A stretch of DNA of 64,000 bases from Pyrus communis (GCF_963583255.1 NC_084816.1:15735100-15799099); one strand, 5' to 3'; positions 49,825 through 62,900 are shown, numbered from the stretch's first letter. The notes: generated from the letters alone by a model not told the origin. Made by a program: numbers and translations.

Positions 49825-51594
49825 TGTAACGCCCGTTCCCAAAAATTATGGTTTTTATAATTTTAAAATGTGAAATTGCGAAAAATTCCCTTCGAGGCAA
49901 AGATGTTGACTTTTGTTGACTGTCTTGTCGTGTCACGTAAGATTTGTTTTCTTAATGTACGCTCGTAGTACTTGTCGCTACGAACAGGTGGACGCAAACG
50001 GAACACAATTTGGAGTTATAACGAAGGAGATATTAACGTTTAAAGTCGGGGACATTTTAGTAAATTGATTATTTTCTAGAAAGCTCCAGATTTTTGGAGC
50101 AAAATCTGGAAAGCCACGTGTGTGGTCCAGATTGAATAAAAGAAGAAACGGATGGTTGGAAGAAGAGATAAAAGAGAGAATAATGAGGGGCGGGACGCCC
50201 AATCAGAAATAAGAGAAGAGAGAGTGACCAATATGGAGAGCAGGAAAGGAAAGGAAAGGAGAGAGTGGAGGAGCACCGGATCACCCTTGACCCGGTTCCT
50301 CCCCGTTGACTCGACCCGTTCCGCGCTATTCTGACGTGATTTTTGTTTGTTTTTCCGTTAAATCCCCGTTATCCACCACCTGGAAAACATTCCATGATCT
50401 CCCATCTTCCATTTCCAATCAAAATTCACTAGATTTAGCCTTGATTTCGTGAAGAATGGAACCCGTGGGTTCCGGGGGGTGCCACGGCGGAAATCCTACG
50501 ATCTTGAAGCTAACTCCGTCAACCACCATCACCAATGGACTCTCCTCAACCCTCAGGAACAAAGCCCAAGCAATGGTTAAGGCATCAGAGCTTGTTGGAG
50601 TTGAATCAAGAACAACCAATTTTTAGGGTTTTCGATGGGTTCTAGTGAAATTGAGGCTTTTCCCGGCCGATTTGGTCTTAGTCACAGTATGAAAGTTGTT
50701 CCTCTAATTGAGATCTTCATTCCTATAAAATTTGGAAATTTTTGGAGTTGTTCGATTTTCTGGCAAGTCGGCCGAATTCAAATCCGTTGTCTATTTTCCT
50801 AGATTCTATCATTTAGGTATAGTTTTACTAAAAGGTGTCTAATTGTGTTTAGACGCGTTGGCAGGAAGTGATGTCATTCTCGATAGTTCGAGTGGCTTTC
50901 GGGTAATGGAAAACTAGTGAGTGGACCCCTTCATAACTTATATATTTTTATAAAATATTAGCCTCGCATGCATTTCATATTTTATGAATGGAGCATGATT
51001 TATAATAAGTTTTACGAATTTTCATACTTATGATTTATTTAGATTGCTTTTACGAAATAATTATAATTTATCGAATTTATATATTACTAAAGGTTATGAA
51101 TCATTGGATTTTTAGTTATGAATTTCTATGGATTTCGAATATGATTTATTCTGCAGGTTTACAAATATGAGATTCCATGGATTTATGAATGTAATTTATC
51201 TTGGATTTGAGAGACTTAAGTTTTGAACTCCGGACTTGATTTGAGTTTTGAGATATGTTTTTGGTACTTACCTAGTGGGTTATCATACGACACATCCGCA
51301 CATCACAGGTATTGTCTATGGCCATTGACACATATGATGGAGGAGTGAGATATGATTTATTATATACCTCCAGCTTCACCACCGAAAGCGGTGTTGGACA
51401 GCTTCACTAGCTACAACTAGTGTCGGTGTGGATATATGCTATTTTAAACAGCTTCACCTTCGGGTGATGGATAGGTACTGCCTTCAGACAACTATGATAC
51501 CCCTAGTTGAGTACTTCACTTATATGATTTACAGAGGTTTTACGAATGTTTTACAGGGCATGCTAGGGTTTTTCATAAAACCTATATGTAGAAT

Positions 51595-51648
<54 letters not shown>

Positions 51649-52040
51649 AAACAGGAGGTTATTATGTTCATAAAGAAAATGGTTTTTCTATTATTAATAG
51701 TATTATTATAAACTTTGGTCCACTCACCTTTTTTGTTTTTGCACCCCCCCCCCCCAGGAGTTAGGATCGAGGCACATGATTCCGGTGTCAGGGCACTTGG
51801 ACTTAGTTATCCTCGAGTCTTCTCAGTATAGGTATCATTTCCTTGTTCATATCTTTTCTTAGTAAACCTTCCATATTATTCTTAGTAATTGTATGCTCTG
51901 AACATGATTCTGCATCGGTTTATATCTTTCTAATTAAATATTTTATCGGTATATATGTTTTTAATGGCTTTGTCATCCTCGGGTGTCGGCCAGCATGTGT
52001 CTACCCTGGTATTTGGGGATATCAGGGTTGGGGCGTGTCA
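49825..52040 (-). mobile_element. Solo LTR (2.2 kb), reverse strand, TGACACGCCCCGA family
   Basis: Read on the minus strand it starts TGACACGCCCCAACC and ends GGGCGTTACA. It is flanked by the perfect 5-bp duplication AGTTC at 49820-49824 and 52041-52045. It contains a TA/GT microsatellite (51,597-51,641), a C run of about 14 (51,744-51,758), and TTCACCTTCGGGTGATGG blocks shared with the LTR at 39,919. No internal region or second LTR, hence solo. Short frames inside it are not genes. Confidence 0.85.
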
Positions 52041-52045
52041 AGTTC

Positions 52046-52925
52046 AATGCGAATTTATTTCTCTCATCCATTAGTATAGATATATCATTGTATTTGAATA
52101 ATTAAAATAAATAAGTGCGTCTCATACTGAAAATATGTGTTCCACTTCCACTTGAACAAGGTATCCTTTTCATTTTCTAATTTAGATTCCACAAGCGCTT
52201 AGATGGAAACTACTAATGACTCGAGAGCCTCAAATGCTAGTGAGATCTAACGTGGAAACGTCATCGATTTGTCGGAATGACAAGGAATCAAGACAAACAA
52301 ACACCAAGAGGATAAAGATCTCACCGTGACGCAAGAGATGGCAGGGGTTCAACCTTGAAAGGCTGCCGGATGGAGGAGATATGCCTAGGCCCCCTCCACC
52401 AATGATTTTCCGTTCTCAAGAAATGATGTTGCTGAATCAGTTGTCAAGCGAAGAAGAAAGTAAAGCTTATCAACACTTGTAAGACAAAAATGCTCAGCAG
52501 AATAGCTAATATAATTCATTCATAATTCAAGCTACATCATCGCGGAGAACATGATTCATAAGAACAATGTTCATATTATGAATCGTGTGCCATCATTTTC
52601 GCATAAATATCGCTAGGATCGTAGTGAGCTATTGTGTGAAGATCCATATTGGAGGAGTCTTTACTGTGTGCCATAGTTTTGAAATAAACATCATTCTTTC
52701 GCTGGTCGTAGTAAGCCATTGCACGTGACTCCATGTTAGTGGTGTCTATACCCATAATTCAGTCATCATGCTCTCTTTGCTCCGTTTCATTCGCTTCCTC
52801 CATCACCTTTACCTTTCTTTCTGCAATTTTTGCCTTTCTGTCATCTGTTTTGGCCAATTGTTTGGTAAGCTTCTCCATCATGTCACATAAATGAGAATCC
52901 AAAGTTTCTACAACCTTGCTTCTTT
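52046..52925 (-). pseudogene. Remnant of a transposon-associated ORF (PIF ORF1-like, uncertain)
   Basis: On the minus strand from about 52,912 a charged helical frame runs (DMMEKLTKQLAKTDD, then KAKIAERKVKVMEEANETEQ) to a stop near 52,759, and the reading then continues as MGIDTTNMESRAMAYYDQRK. Lys/Glu-rich helices followed by DTTNM..MAYYD resemble the C-terminal part of plant PIF ORF1 / NAM-associated proteins carried by transposons. The upstream end is cut by the LTR fragment at 52,926. The leftmost 500 bp have no recognisable content. Confidence 0.35.
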
Positions 52926-53048
52926 TGTAACAAACCGTCCCGGGATTTACGAAACAAAAAGGGTATTTTTGTATTTTCACTAAGTTTGGGGATATTTTCC
53001 GTTTAAAAATGATTTTTGGGGTCTTAATTGGTGAGCCCAAGGGGCCCA

Positions 53049-53691
53049 TGTGACATCCCACATCGCCCAGGGGAGTGATCCTTATATGTATATTCTCATC
53101 CCTACCTAGCACGAGGCCTTTTGGGAGCTCACTGGCTTCAGGTTCCATGGGAACTCCGAAGTTAAGCGAGTAGCGCGCGAGAGCACTCCCAGGATGGGTG
53201 ACCTATTGGGGAGTTCTCGTGTGAGTTCCCAGAAACAAAACCGTGAGGGCGTGGTCGGGGTCCAAAGCGGACAATATCGTGCTACGGTGGTGGAGTGGGC
53301 CCGGGAAGTGGTCTCCCCTGGGCCGGGATGTGACAATATGGTATCAAAGCCTAACCCTAGTCGTGGTGTGCCGACGAGGACGTCGGGCCCCTAAGGGGGG
53401 TGGATTGTGACATCCCACATCGCCCAGGGAAGTGATCCTTATATGTATATTCTCATCCCTACCTAGCACGAGGCCTTTTGGGAGCTCACTGACTTCAGGT
53501 TCCATGGGAACTCCGAAGTTAAGCGAGTAGCGCACGAGAGCACTCCCAGGATGGGTGACCTATTGGGAAGTTCTCGTGTGAGTTCCCAGAAACAAAACCG
53601 TGAGGGCGTGGCGGGGCCCAAAGCGGACAATATCGTGCTACGCTGGTGGAGTGGGCCCGGGAAGTGGTCTCCCCTGGGCCGGGATGTGACA
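53049..53691 (+). mobile_element. Cassandra TRIM retrotransposon carrying 5S rRNA-derived LTRs
   Basis: LTRs 53049-53335 and 53406-53691 (287 and 286 bp) both start TGTGACATCCCACATCG and end GGGCCGGGATGTGACA. Each holds a 5S rRNA-like stretch (GAAGTTAAGCGAGTAGC...CCCAGGATGGGTGACC), the hallmark of Cassandra. A primer site TGGTATCAAAGCC is at 53339-53351, a purine-rich AAGGGGGGTGGAT lies just before the 3' LTR, and only 70 bp lie between the LTRs, with no coding. The target duplication GCCCA is perfect (53044-53048, 53692-53696). The two LTRs differ at only a few positions, so the insertion is recent relative to its host LTR. Confidence 0.95.
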
Positions 53692-54166
53692 GCCCACCTC
53701 CTGATTTGTCCCCCAGTTGCCTTCCCTTTTCTTTTATTTTTCTGAAAACTCTCTCTCTATTCTCTCTTAGTTCTCTCTTCTCTCTCATTCTCCCTCTGTG
53801 ATCTCTCCCTTCTCTCTCTTGAAACCCTTTCACCCTCCAATCCACCCACACACACACCCTTACCATTTACCTGCAACACCATCACCATCACCATCACCCC
53901 TGCGAACTAAGATTCAAAGAAAGAACACCACAAACCCTCCTCTTCCTTTCGGCCGGTACTGTTCATCTTCTTCTCCGTCGTGTTTCGTATTTTTCCGACG
54001 TTGCTAAGCTTCTAAAAACCTTTGGGATGTGTTTTAGGGTTAGATCAAAACTTGTTTTAAGTTGTGTATACGCTTGAATCGCAGAAAATAGCTCGGAGTA
54101 GCTTTTCCAAATTTTCCGGCGAACACCGCCCCTTTCGAGGCAATTTCCGGCTAAACCACGGCGACT

Positions 54167-54280
54167 ACTACAACTTTCCTTTGCAAGGTATCAATCCCTT
54201 CGTCTCGCTGAGTACTACAACTTTCCTTTGCAAGGTATCAATCCCTTCGTCTCGCTGAGTACTACAACTTTCCTTTTCGT
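54167..54280. repeat. 47-bp tandem repeat, about 2.4 copies
   Basis: ACTACAACTTTCCTTTGC recurs at 54167, 54214 and (partly) 54261 with near-perfect 47-bp units. A local slippage duplication within the LTR fragment. Confidence 0.85.
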
Positions 54281-55399
54281 TTCACCCAATTTCGTTGCAT
54301 ATCGAATAAGTTATGGGAGTTTGAAGTTTGCCCAAAAACCGACCAAAACTTTGGCCTGAAAATGGTCAACCTGACCCATTAACCCAAAGTCCAACCCTAT
54401 TACCCAACCCCAAGTCTAAAATCCAAACCCAGGCCTTTGGGCCGGATCACTAAGCCCAAACCCTTTAAGATCCAACCCAGTTTCCTTTTATTTAATTTTT
54501 CTTTATTTTTATTTTCAAACCCAAAACCCCCAAGCCCAAAACTCAGACCCAACCTGGATCCAAGCCTAGACCCGGTCCCCTGACCCGTTGACTTTGACCC
54601 AGTCAACGGTCATCGTTGACTTTAACTTTGACTAGTCAACGGTCAACGTTGACTTTTTGGGTTCGTGCGGGACCTCTCTTAGGCTAATTTCGACGTCCTG
54701 AACCCGTTTTTGAAGTTTGTTTTTCCAAATTCAATCGTTTGAGTAGAGTTTGACTAAGTACCATTTATGTGCTTAGGGGCAATTATTTGTGGCGTTTCCG
54801 TTTTCGCTAGTTGCGTGGCTCTTCGGCGGAAAAGTACTGTGAGTGGACCCTTTCTAAAAATGCATGTTTTGATAGTGGAATTGTATACATGAAAAGCATG
54901 ATTTGATGACTATGTTTTATGAGATAATATGCTTATTGAGGCTAGTTTGAATTATTACTATTTTTCCTATAACCCGTGTTCTTGTAGAATATATGTTGGA
55001 TGACGATAAGATATTTAGAACATGTTTAGAACACCTCTTTATAGTATAGATTCCGGTCCGTCTCGGGCGATGGTTTGGTGTTGGCATAGGGCCTAGAGAA
55101 AAAATTCATCACCATCCCTGGACCGAGATCTTAGCTTTGCATGCTCGAATTTGTCATGGATTTGAAGAAGCCCAAACAGGCTGAGACTTCCAGGCCATTT
55201 TGCCGGCCACATTCGACCACATTTTGGCCTCGATTCAAGTAAAATCGTAATCTTGTCGCTCCCAGCTTCAATTTGGTATATTTTATATGAAAGTTGGTTG
55301 TGAAATGGATCTGAAAGAGAGTCGGGAAGTTAATGATTGATCTAGGTGACCGGCGATGATGAGGAGTCTGTCGGGAGTGGTCGTTGTGCATGACAAGGA

Positions 55400-55585
55400 C
55401 GAGAAATAGAGGATAGTCTTAGCTAGTCCCATGGTTATTGGGGTCTCACTAAGACCTCTTAGTGAAGGGTTTTGTCCATGCTAGTCTCATTAATGTTAGT
55501 CCCAACATGGAACAAACATAGTATTGGACTAATATCTAGTCCAGTCCAGTCCAGTCCGAGTTAGTGAGGGCAAACAAACGCCCCC
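55400..55585 (-). mobile_element. Truncated Harbinger-type MITE abutting the LRR pseudogene
   Basis: Read on the minus strand it starts GGGGGCGTTTGTTTGCCCTC, the counterpart of 6,084, followed by repeated GGACT words. TTA follows its edge at 55586-55588. Its other end is not found; sequence at 55,100-55,400 may be the element interior. The first recognisable LRR codons start right after the TTA, so the element sits exactly at the broken 5' edge of the receptor gene. Confidence 0.55.
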
Positions 55586-55587
55586 TT

Positions 55588-55990
55588 AACTTTCAATACA
55601 ACAACTTTACGGGAACCATCCCTTCGTGGTTTGGGTCCTTCCCTAAACTTCAAACCTTCATATTGTGGGGTAATGGCTTCTCTGGTTTCATACCCGCTAC
55701 TATCTTCAACTTATCTGCACTTGAAAAATTTGATCTGAGCAATAACCAACTATCAGGTACGTACATACTAGGCATATAAATTAGTGTTGCTTGCTTCATT
55801 ACATTTAACATCTATATTATAAAATGTATAACAATCATTTCGTTTGTTTTTTTCCTTTCTTTTTTGTTGGCACGCATGCACATATTTAACAGGTAGCATA
55901 CCCAGAGAAATCGGCAACTTAACAATGGTGAAGGTCACATACCTTGACGACAACAAGTTCGAAGGTATACTGTATGACTTAGGTTTTGTT

Positions 55991-56025
<35 letters not shown>

Positions 56026-59000
56026 AGCCCCTTCTTAGCTGGGATCTTGTTCAACTTTAGCAAAAAATGAGATGAGAGGACTATCATAGGATCGTATATT
56101 TACCGTGTAAGACCCTCGTATTCTAGAGCCAAAAAGAGGTCATATATAATGAGTACATGGTCCTTAGAATGTATCCCACTTTTGCTATGATACAACAGGA
56201 TTCCCACTAAGAAGCTGCTCCTATATATGCATACATGATTTTAACAATATACACAGATTGATTTTATAGAACTTCTGAACGAGATTAGGTTAGCTGGAGG
56301 TGTTGTTTGTGCAGGACAATGCTCTAAAAGGCTCTGCTTTTGTGCGTGTCCTCAACATATCTTCTTTGACTGCTTTCACTCTATACGGAAACAACATGAG
56401 TGGTAGTCTTCCGGATGTGTGAGCATCTTTCGAGTATTCGACGATTATATTTGGGTCAAAACCAACTTGACGGTATGATTCCCTCCAAACTGTGGCAATG
56501 CAAAGAGCTTCGTGAAATCTCATTAGCGTCTAACAATTTCCGTGGAAGCATACCCAAAAGTCTTGGCAATTTGACCTACTTAAGCAAGATTATTCTTTCC
56601 GACAATAATTTAGAAGGTAATAAATTTGGGAGCATTTTACAATCATTTCGTTTTTAGTTTTTAGTTAAACTGAAGTTACAAAGTTAATGTAAACATACAT
56701 GCTGAAATTGTGACAGGTACAATACCGGATGAGATTGGTGATCTTCCATAGTTAGAAATATTGACACTGCATGCTAATAATCTCAGTGGTGTCATCCCAT
56801 CCAAACTCTTCAATAACTCCATGGTAAGAGAAATAGGGCTTTCTATTAATCAGCTCTCAGGTGGCCTCCTAGCAAACATAGGTCTTAACGTTCCAAACCT
56901 AGAATTCCTAGGTGTGGCCCAAAATAACCTCATGGCTGGACCACTCCCTAACCTCTCCAATGCTTCCAAGCTCAAGGAGCTAGACATGAGCACAAACTCA
57001 TTTATCGGGTTTCTTCCTATCACACTCTGTTCCTTGAAAAAACTCGAGTTTCTTATCTTGCATTCGAACAATTTGACAATTGATGCTTCTGCTCCACAAG
57101 TAGGAAGCACTCTCTTTTACTTGTTTAATCTTAGAAATCTGACAAGATTATACTTGTCAAATAATCCACTAAACACCAAAATTCCAGCTCCTCGCGGGAA
57201 TCTATCTACGTCACTCCAATATGTTGATTTAAGATTTTCCAACATCAAGGGTAACATTCCAGTTGATATTGGCAACTTGAGCAGCATGATAGAGTTAAAC
57301 CTGGGAGATAATCAGTTGAGTGGAGCAATTCCAAGTTCAATACAAAGGCTAAAAAAATCTCCAAGGTTTGTATTTGAATGATAACCAACTCCAAGGACAT
57401 ATCCCGTATGAACTCTGTCAACTAAACAACCTAGCCGATTTACGTTTCGGTGCTAATCGTCTCTCTGGTTCAATTCCTTCCTGCTTGGGTACTTCGGCAG
57501 TAGCTCTAAGACGTTTATCGTTAGTGTCCAATTTGTTAACTTCTAAAATACCACCTTCCTTGTGGGAACTCAACCATATATTGCACCTAAACTTGGCATC
57601 CAATTCTCTAGATGGACCACTCTCAGAGGATATCGGAAAGTTGAGAGATGTGGTGGATATGGATTTATCAAATAACCATTTCTCCGGAAACATTCCCGGT
57701 AGCATTGGTGGTCTTCAAAATATGATTAGTTTCTCCTTGGCAAACAATTATTTAGAAGGCCCTATTCCCAATTCATTTAAAACCTTGCTAAGCCTGGAAT
57801 TCTTGGATTTGTCCAAAAACAATCTATCCGGAGTGATCCCAAAGTCATTGGAAGCACTCTTGTATCTCAAGCATCTGAATTTGTCTTTCAACAAACTCCA
57901 AGGAGAAATTCCGACCGGCGGGCCTTTCGGAAACTTCTCTGCTGATTCATTTGCATCAAACGGTGCACTCTGCGGTGCTTCTCGACTCCATGTTCCACTA
58001 TGCAAAAATAGAACAAAAGTTAAGCCGAACTGGAGGAAAGCTAAATATATCATCCCAGGGGTCATATCAGTAATACTCCTAGCGGCCGCTGCATTGATTC
58101 TGATACAATGCAAGAAAAGGAATGTCGAAGTTGTTAGAGAAATTGCCTCGCTACATCAAGTTCTTTGGAGAAGAGTTTCGCGCCTAGAACTTGTAAGGGC
58201 AACAAATGGATTTCATGAGAGTAACTTACTAGGCACAGGTGGTTGGTTTTGGCTCAGTATACAGGGGAACACTTTCAGACGGGATAGATATCGCCGTCAA
58301 GGTTTTCAATTTACAGCTAGAAGAGGCATTCAAAAGTTTTGAGAAGGAATGTGAAATGCTAAGCAATATCCGTCACCGGAATCTTATTAAAATCATAAGT
58401 TGCTGCAATGAACTTGATTTCAAAGCCCTGATACTTCAATTGATGCCTAATGGAAGCCTCGAAAAGTGGTTGTATTCTCCAAACCGCTCCATGACTCTCC
58501 TGCAGAGGTTAGATATAATGAAAGATGTTGCACTGGCACTAGAATATCTTCATCATGGTTACTCGATACCTATCGTTCATTGTGATGTGAAACCAAGCAA
58601 TATATTACTAGATGATGATATGGTTGCACATGTTGCTGATTTTGGCATTGCAAGACTCATTGGCGGTGGAGATTCGATGACAGAAACCATGACCCTAGTC
58701 ACAGTTGGATATATGGCTCCAAGTGATGTATTTTCTTAACTTTGTATATATTGGTCTTATAAGGAGTTATAATTTTCTTTTTATCATATATAACTAAATT
58801 CACATACAAATTTTGCAGAGTTCGGGATGGAAGGAAGCGTTTCGACAAGAGGGGATGTGTATAGTTTTGGTATTGTACTCATGGAGACATTCACAAAAAG
58901 GAAGCCAACAGACGAGATGTTTGTTGTGGAAATGGATTTAAAGCAATGGATTGCAGATTCATTATTTCCAGATGCTGCAATAGGTGAAGTTGTGGATGCC

Positions 59001-59189
59001 GATATACTTGGGGCGGAGGAAGATGGTGATTTTGTGAGCAGGAGGGATTGCTTATCATCCGTTATGAGATTAGCTTTAGCTTGCTCTGCAGCTTTGCCGG
59101 GAGAGAGGATTAACATGAAAGATGCTGCAATCACACTCACCAAAATCAAGACTAAGTATTTGAAGGACTATGGAGGAGTGAACTCTTAG
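55588..59189 (+). pseudogene. LRR receptor-like kinase pseudogene (class XII-like, non-RD)
   Basis: Such kinases sit in the plasma membrane and sense microbial or peptide ligands. Blocks: 55588-55756, 55893-55964 (one 72-bp, 24-residue LRR exon), 56315-56616, 56717-58722 and 58819-59189. LRRs have the plant form (LSxNxLSGxIPxxIGNL). A membrane segment (IIPGVISVILLAAAALILI) is encoded near 58,045-58,110. The kinase has GGFGSVY, the Lys of IAVKVF, HCDVKPSN (HCD instead of HRD, i.e. non-RD as in EFR/FLS2/Xa21 relatives) and DFGIA. The 5' end (signal peptide and first LRRs) is missing next to a MITE. Lesions: frameshift near 56,418; TAG at 56749-56751; one extra A in the run near 57,350; GGTT duplication near 58,241, exactly in the glycine-rich loop. 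The spliced APE motif would read APK. The frame to the natural stop at 59187 is otherwise good. Confidence 0.92.
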
Positions 59190-59924
59190 TTCTTTTTGTT
59201 CTCTAAATTTTCGGATCCATTTTCTTATTGTTGTTTTCAATCTACAAAGACTACATTATTTTCTCATAGTGATAGATATGACAATATGATGATATTCCTA
59301 AAGTTGAAATGCCGTACCTGGATTTGTCAATGCAATGAGACCAGCAGTACCAAAATTGCAATTCCAATTATTCTTCCCATATTTGGTAATAAAGCATTCA
59401 GTTTCTACAGCCAACCAAATCTGTTTCAAAAATTTACACTTCCAACTCAAGAACGCCTGTCATGGGAACACGAAGTTACTTTAGTCAACATACTAGGAAG
59501 TTACAAACTTCTACACATGCCCTTGACAAAAAATTATTGGGCAGTGAGGCTGCTCCTTACGGGTAAGTTGGGTTTTTTGGCTGCTTGACAAATTGTGCTT
59601 ATCTTTTTAACAAAAGGAACGAAGTTACTCCAATTTTCAACCCTAAAGATCTTATCATTCTTTCTGAAATACGTAAATGATCTTACTGCTACAACCTGGG
59701 AATGGTAACCGTTAGCATGTATTTGCCATAAACCAAACTGCAGGAGAAAAGCAAACGCGTGAATACGCAGGACAGAATGGGCAAAAGAAAAAGTGGTTAA
59801 CCATTAAACGCTATCAGAAGCCATGTGTTTCTAGTTATCTGACATTTGCAATATCCAATATATGTCTAACAGAAAAAATGGTACCTGAAATTTGCTTTTG
59901 TTATTGAGCAAAGGATGAATTTAC
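59190..59924. other. Spacer between LRR and beta-amylase pseudogenes
   Basis: The two pseudogenes converge here. I looked for the last beta-amylase exon (FRVENWNNFVPF block) on the minus strand and did not find it. A 130-residue plus frame at 59,196-59,588 has no recognisable content. Confidence 0.5.
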
Positions 59925-62900
59925 CCTATCAAATCATTCATCGGTATTTCTCCCTATCAAATGTACCCTTTTCTTTGAAACACTCCATATCTGGTGCAAA
60001 TTGAATCATGTTAGATTACATTGGAATTGTATAGTATTTTAAATATACAATAAACAAAGCATAAGGCCAGACATTTTATAGAAGAAAGCCATCAGCAAGC
60101 CACCACTACCACCACACAGTGGTGTAAATGGACAGATCCTGCCAATCCAAAGTAATAAGATACTGATATACGGTATAGTGATGCAATTCTATATTTGTTT
60201 TCTATTAATATCAAAATTGTATTCCAAATTTCAATAAAACAGAAAATGATTATTGATGGACTTATCATATGTTTCTTCTTTATTATCCGGGCAAGACAAC
60301 CCAATTAAAACTAAAGATTTACCTCATAATGAATTATAAAATACTAAAAGAAACCTAAAAAACTGATCTATAATACCCAATATCTGTAATACTAAAAAAG
60401 CTCATATTGACCCGTTCCAAGCCCATGTTGAACCCAGAGACCCTGCACGACCTGCCGTGCCAAGCACAGCTGCATGGGCTAGTCCTACCTAACTTAAAAG
60501 CTTGAATTATAAAAAAAATATCTAAAGTAAGTCCAAAATAAGTGCCAAAAAAGCAATAACCTAATGAAGCATTATTTACAACAGACCTCGTACCTGTTGG
60601 AGTAAACCTTCTGGGCTACAAAGACAGGATGCCGGGTTATCACCATCCATCATTTCTAAGCAGCTGCAATAAGATATTTAGCATGTGAACTTGGTAGAAA
60701 AGATACATTTGAAATCAAGCAGATGTCTAAGAAACCCTAATTATCAGGTTGGACAATGAACAAAATTCCAGTCAGAACCTTAAAACATAGAATCTTACGG
60801 AACATGCAAAGCAGCTCCATGACGAGACAAAAGTGAAGCAACAGGATCATAACCATCTCTAACAGCAGTGTTGTAGTATCCTGTTGTAAGTTAAGCAGGG
60901 TGTGCTATCGCCTGATACCGCCAATATTTTCCACCAATTTTAGCCGCCAATATAATTGAAGTTTGCTTGTTTTCTTGATATTTCTTCAGAATGTTAGTTG
61001 CCTTTGCAAGAATATCATCTGCATGATGGAGCAACCTACCACTGTACCATTCCTACAACGAGTCAAGGCACTGTCAGATCTCCTAAGCTCCACAGTGTTT
61101 TCCAATAATTTTAATCATGTTATGCCAAGTATTGCATGATAAAGAACCATAATATAATTTAATTTTCCACTTATACTCCATAATTGTCCTTAGTTTACTA
61201 ACCAGTACATCCTATGATGATTTTTTTTCTCTCTAGAAGACAAGCATCAATGCATTTTCATTCTTAATCAAATTGCATTAACTTAGTGCAGTTTCTTAAA
61301 AACCCGTTCCCTTGTTATGACTTCATATTAAATCATTAGAACATATCTACTTTTTAATCATGTTACGTAAGAGTAGTTAAGACTTAAGTAGCAAACAGTC
61401 TGCAAGTACAACCCCTAGAAGCAAATAGAGTTAGTTATAAGAAAAGTTCCAGTGAAGATTGAAAATATATACTGCAGGCCCATGTTGTTTATATGCACCT
61501 ACAGAGAAATGTTGCATGGCTAAAGAAACACAACTTCAATTCAGCGTTTGCATTTTAGTCCAAGTGGTAGTTCGAGGATGAAATATGCATGAACAGAACG
61601 ATAAAAGCAATTATGTCATGCAAGTTACACTAGGCTTTAGCTATGCAGAAATTTTTCATGGGAAGTAATTAAGCAAGCTGCTTTCATCAGTTTCATACAA
61701 GAAAAAGACACCCATAATCAGAAAGAAAGCTTTCCTCTCCCTCTCCAAAGAAAGGAACTTCAGATGGAAGACTGTTGTAACAGCCAGCCTTTTGTGGTCC
61801 CTTCTTTTTCCACTGAATTTTTCCTTCCTTGCATGCAGCCATCACCCATCCTAACAAGGTTGTAAATAGTAAAAATTCAATAGCAACCAAATTTCCGTCA
61901 GAGGAATGAAAGATTTTTAACATACATGTACTTGTCATAGCACTGGAATTCACCGATTCCAAAAGGATGTGCAGGATATCTGTGTGAGCAATGCAACAAT
62001 GTTGCATAAGAAATCATTGGACTAGCTTCATACTCATAGTTCTAGTGTAACTGTAACATACTTAAGTTCACCAGAAGGACCAAGACCAACACTAATTTCT
62101 TCTATTACAGTACCGATTAAGAATTCAAATTTCTTAGCAAAACTTGACATGAAATCTTCAACAAATTAGAGGGCAGTCCGTCCGCAAAAGAGAGGAACAT
62201 GGTCAACGTAAGATAATCATCATTGGAAAATCCATTTTGGTCCCAATAATATATATGCTTATTCTGATCACCAATTTGGGAGGAAAAAAAGAAGAAGTCA
62301 ACTTCTTTATCTAGATTCAAGATTCAAGCTGATAGGTGTGTAACGAAGGCCAAACTATAGTTTTTCTTTCAAATCCTTTTGCATTGATAAACTTTTTAAG
62401 CATATCAAAGCTAAAATCAAGTATGCTAATGGGGAACACAGTACCATAGCACGTTGCAGAGCATGAAACTGAAGAAACATTCATAATATCTCTAGTCATC
62501 CAAATGGGTTACGTTTCTTAAAGTATGATCGGGTAAATTAAGCTTTCCAATACAGCCATGTGCATTGTACCAGACTAATAACTTCAAATGGGATTTCAAA
62601 ATATCAAATAAGACAAACATCTATGATCCAAAGTGGAAGAGTTACACCCCCTTTTCTGCTAGAAGAAGAGTCCACGTTTGAGTGAAAAGATTTGGCAACA
62701 TGCAACTTCAAACCTAACCTAAGTCAAAAATCAATTTGAAAAGCTCTTCATATAGAGACCAATCATATGCAAGAGGAGAGAAACGCTCTACGATTCCCCA
62801 CCAAACCTCAACTGCAATACCGTGGACAACTGCCAACTTGAGTGCTTTTAGAGCTACAGTTAAGGCCTTGATTCTGAAACAACAATAAATCCAGCAATAT

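Larger units (their letters stand above)
52926..55098 (-). mobile_element. Reverse LTR fragment of the TGACACGCCCCGA family, split by Cassandra
   Basis: On the minus strand it ends CGTAAATCCCGGGACGGTTTGTTACA, cf. the end of the LTR at 15,497. It matches that LTR back through CAGGACGTCGAAATTAGCCT (near 54,700), ACGGGTTATAGGAAAAATAG and ACCAAACCATCGCCCG, to about 55,098, where similarity stops, so the LTR 5' part is missing. A Cassandra TRIM occupies 53,049-53,691. The central part (53,700-54,640) has CT-rich and TTGACC-rich stretches. No coding region. Confidence 0.7.

Noticed and set aside
53150..53580. 5S rRNA genes.
   Set aside because: The 5S-like stretches are incomplete and lie within Cassandra LTRs with a primer site and target duplication; they are transposon parts, not rDNA.
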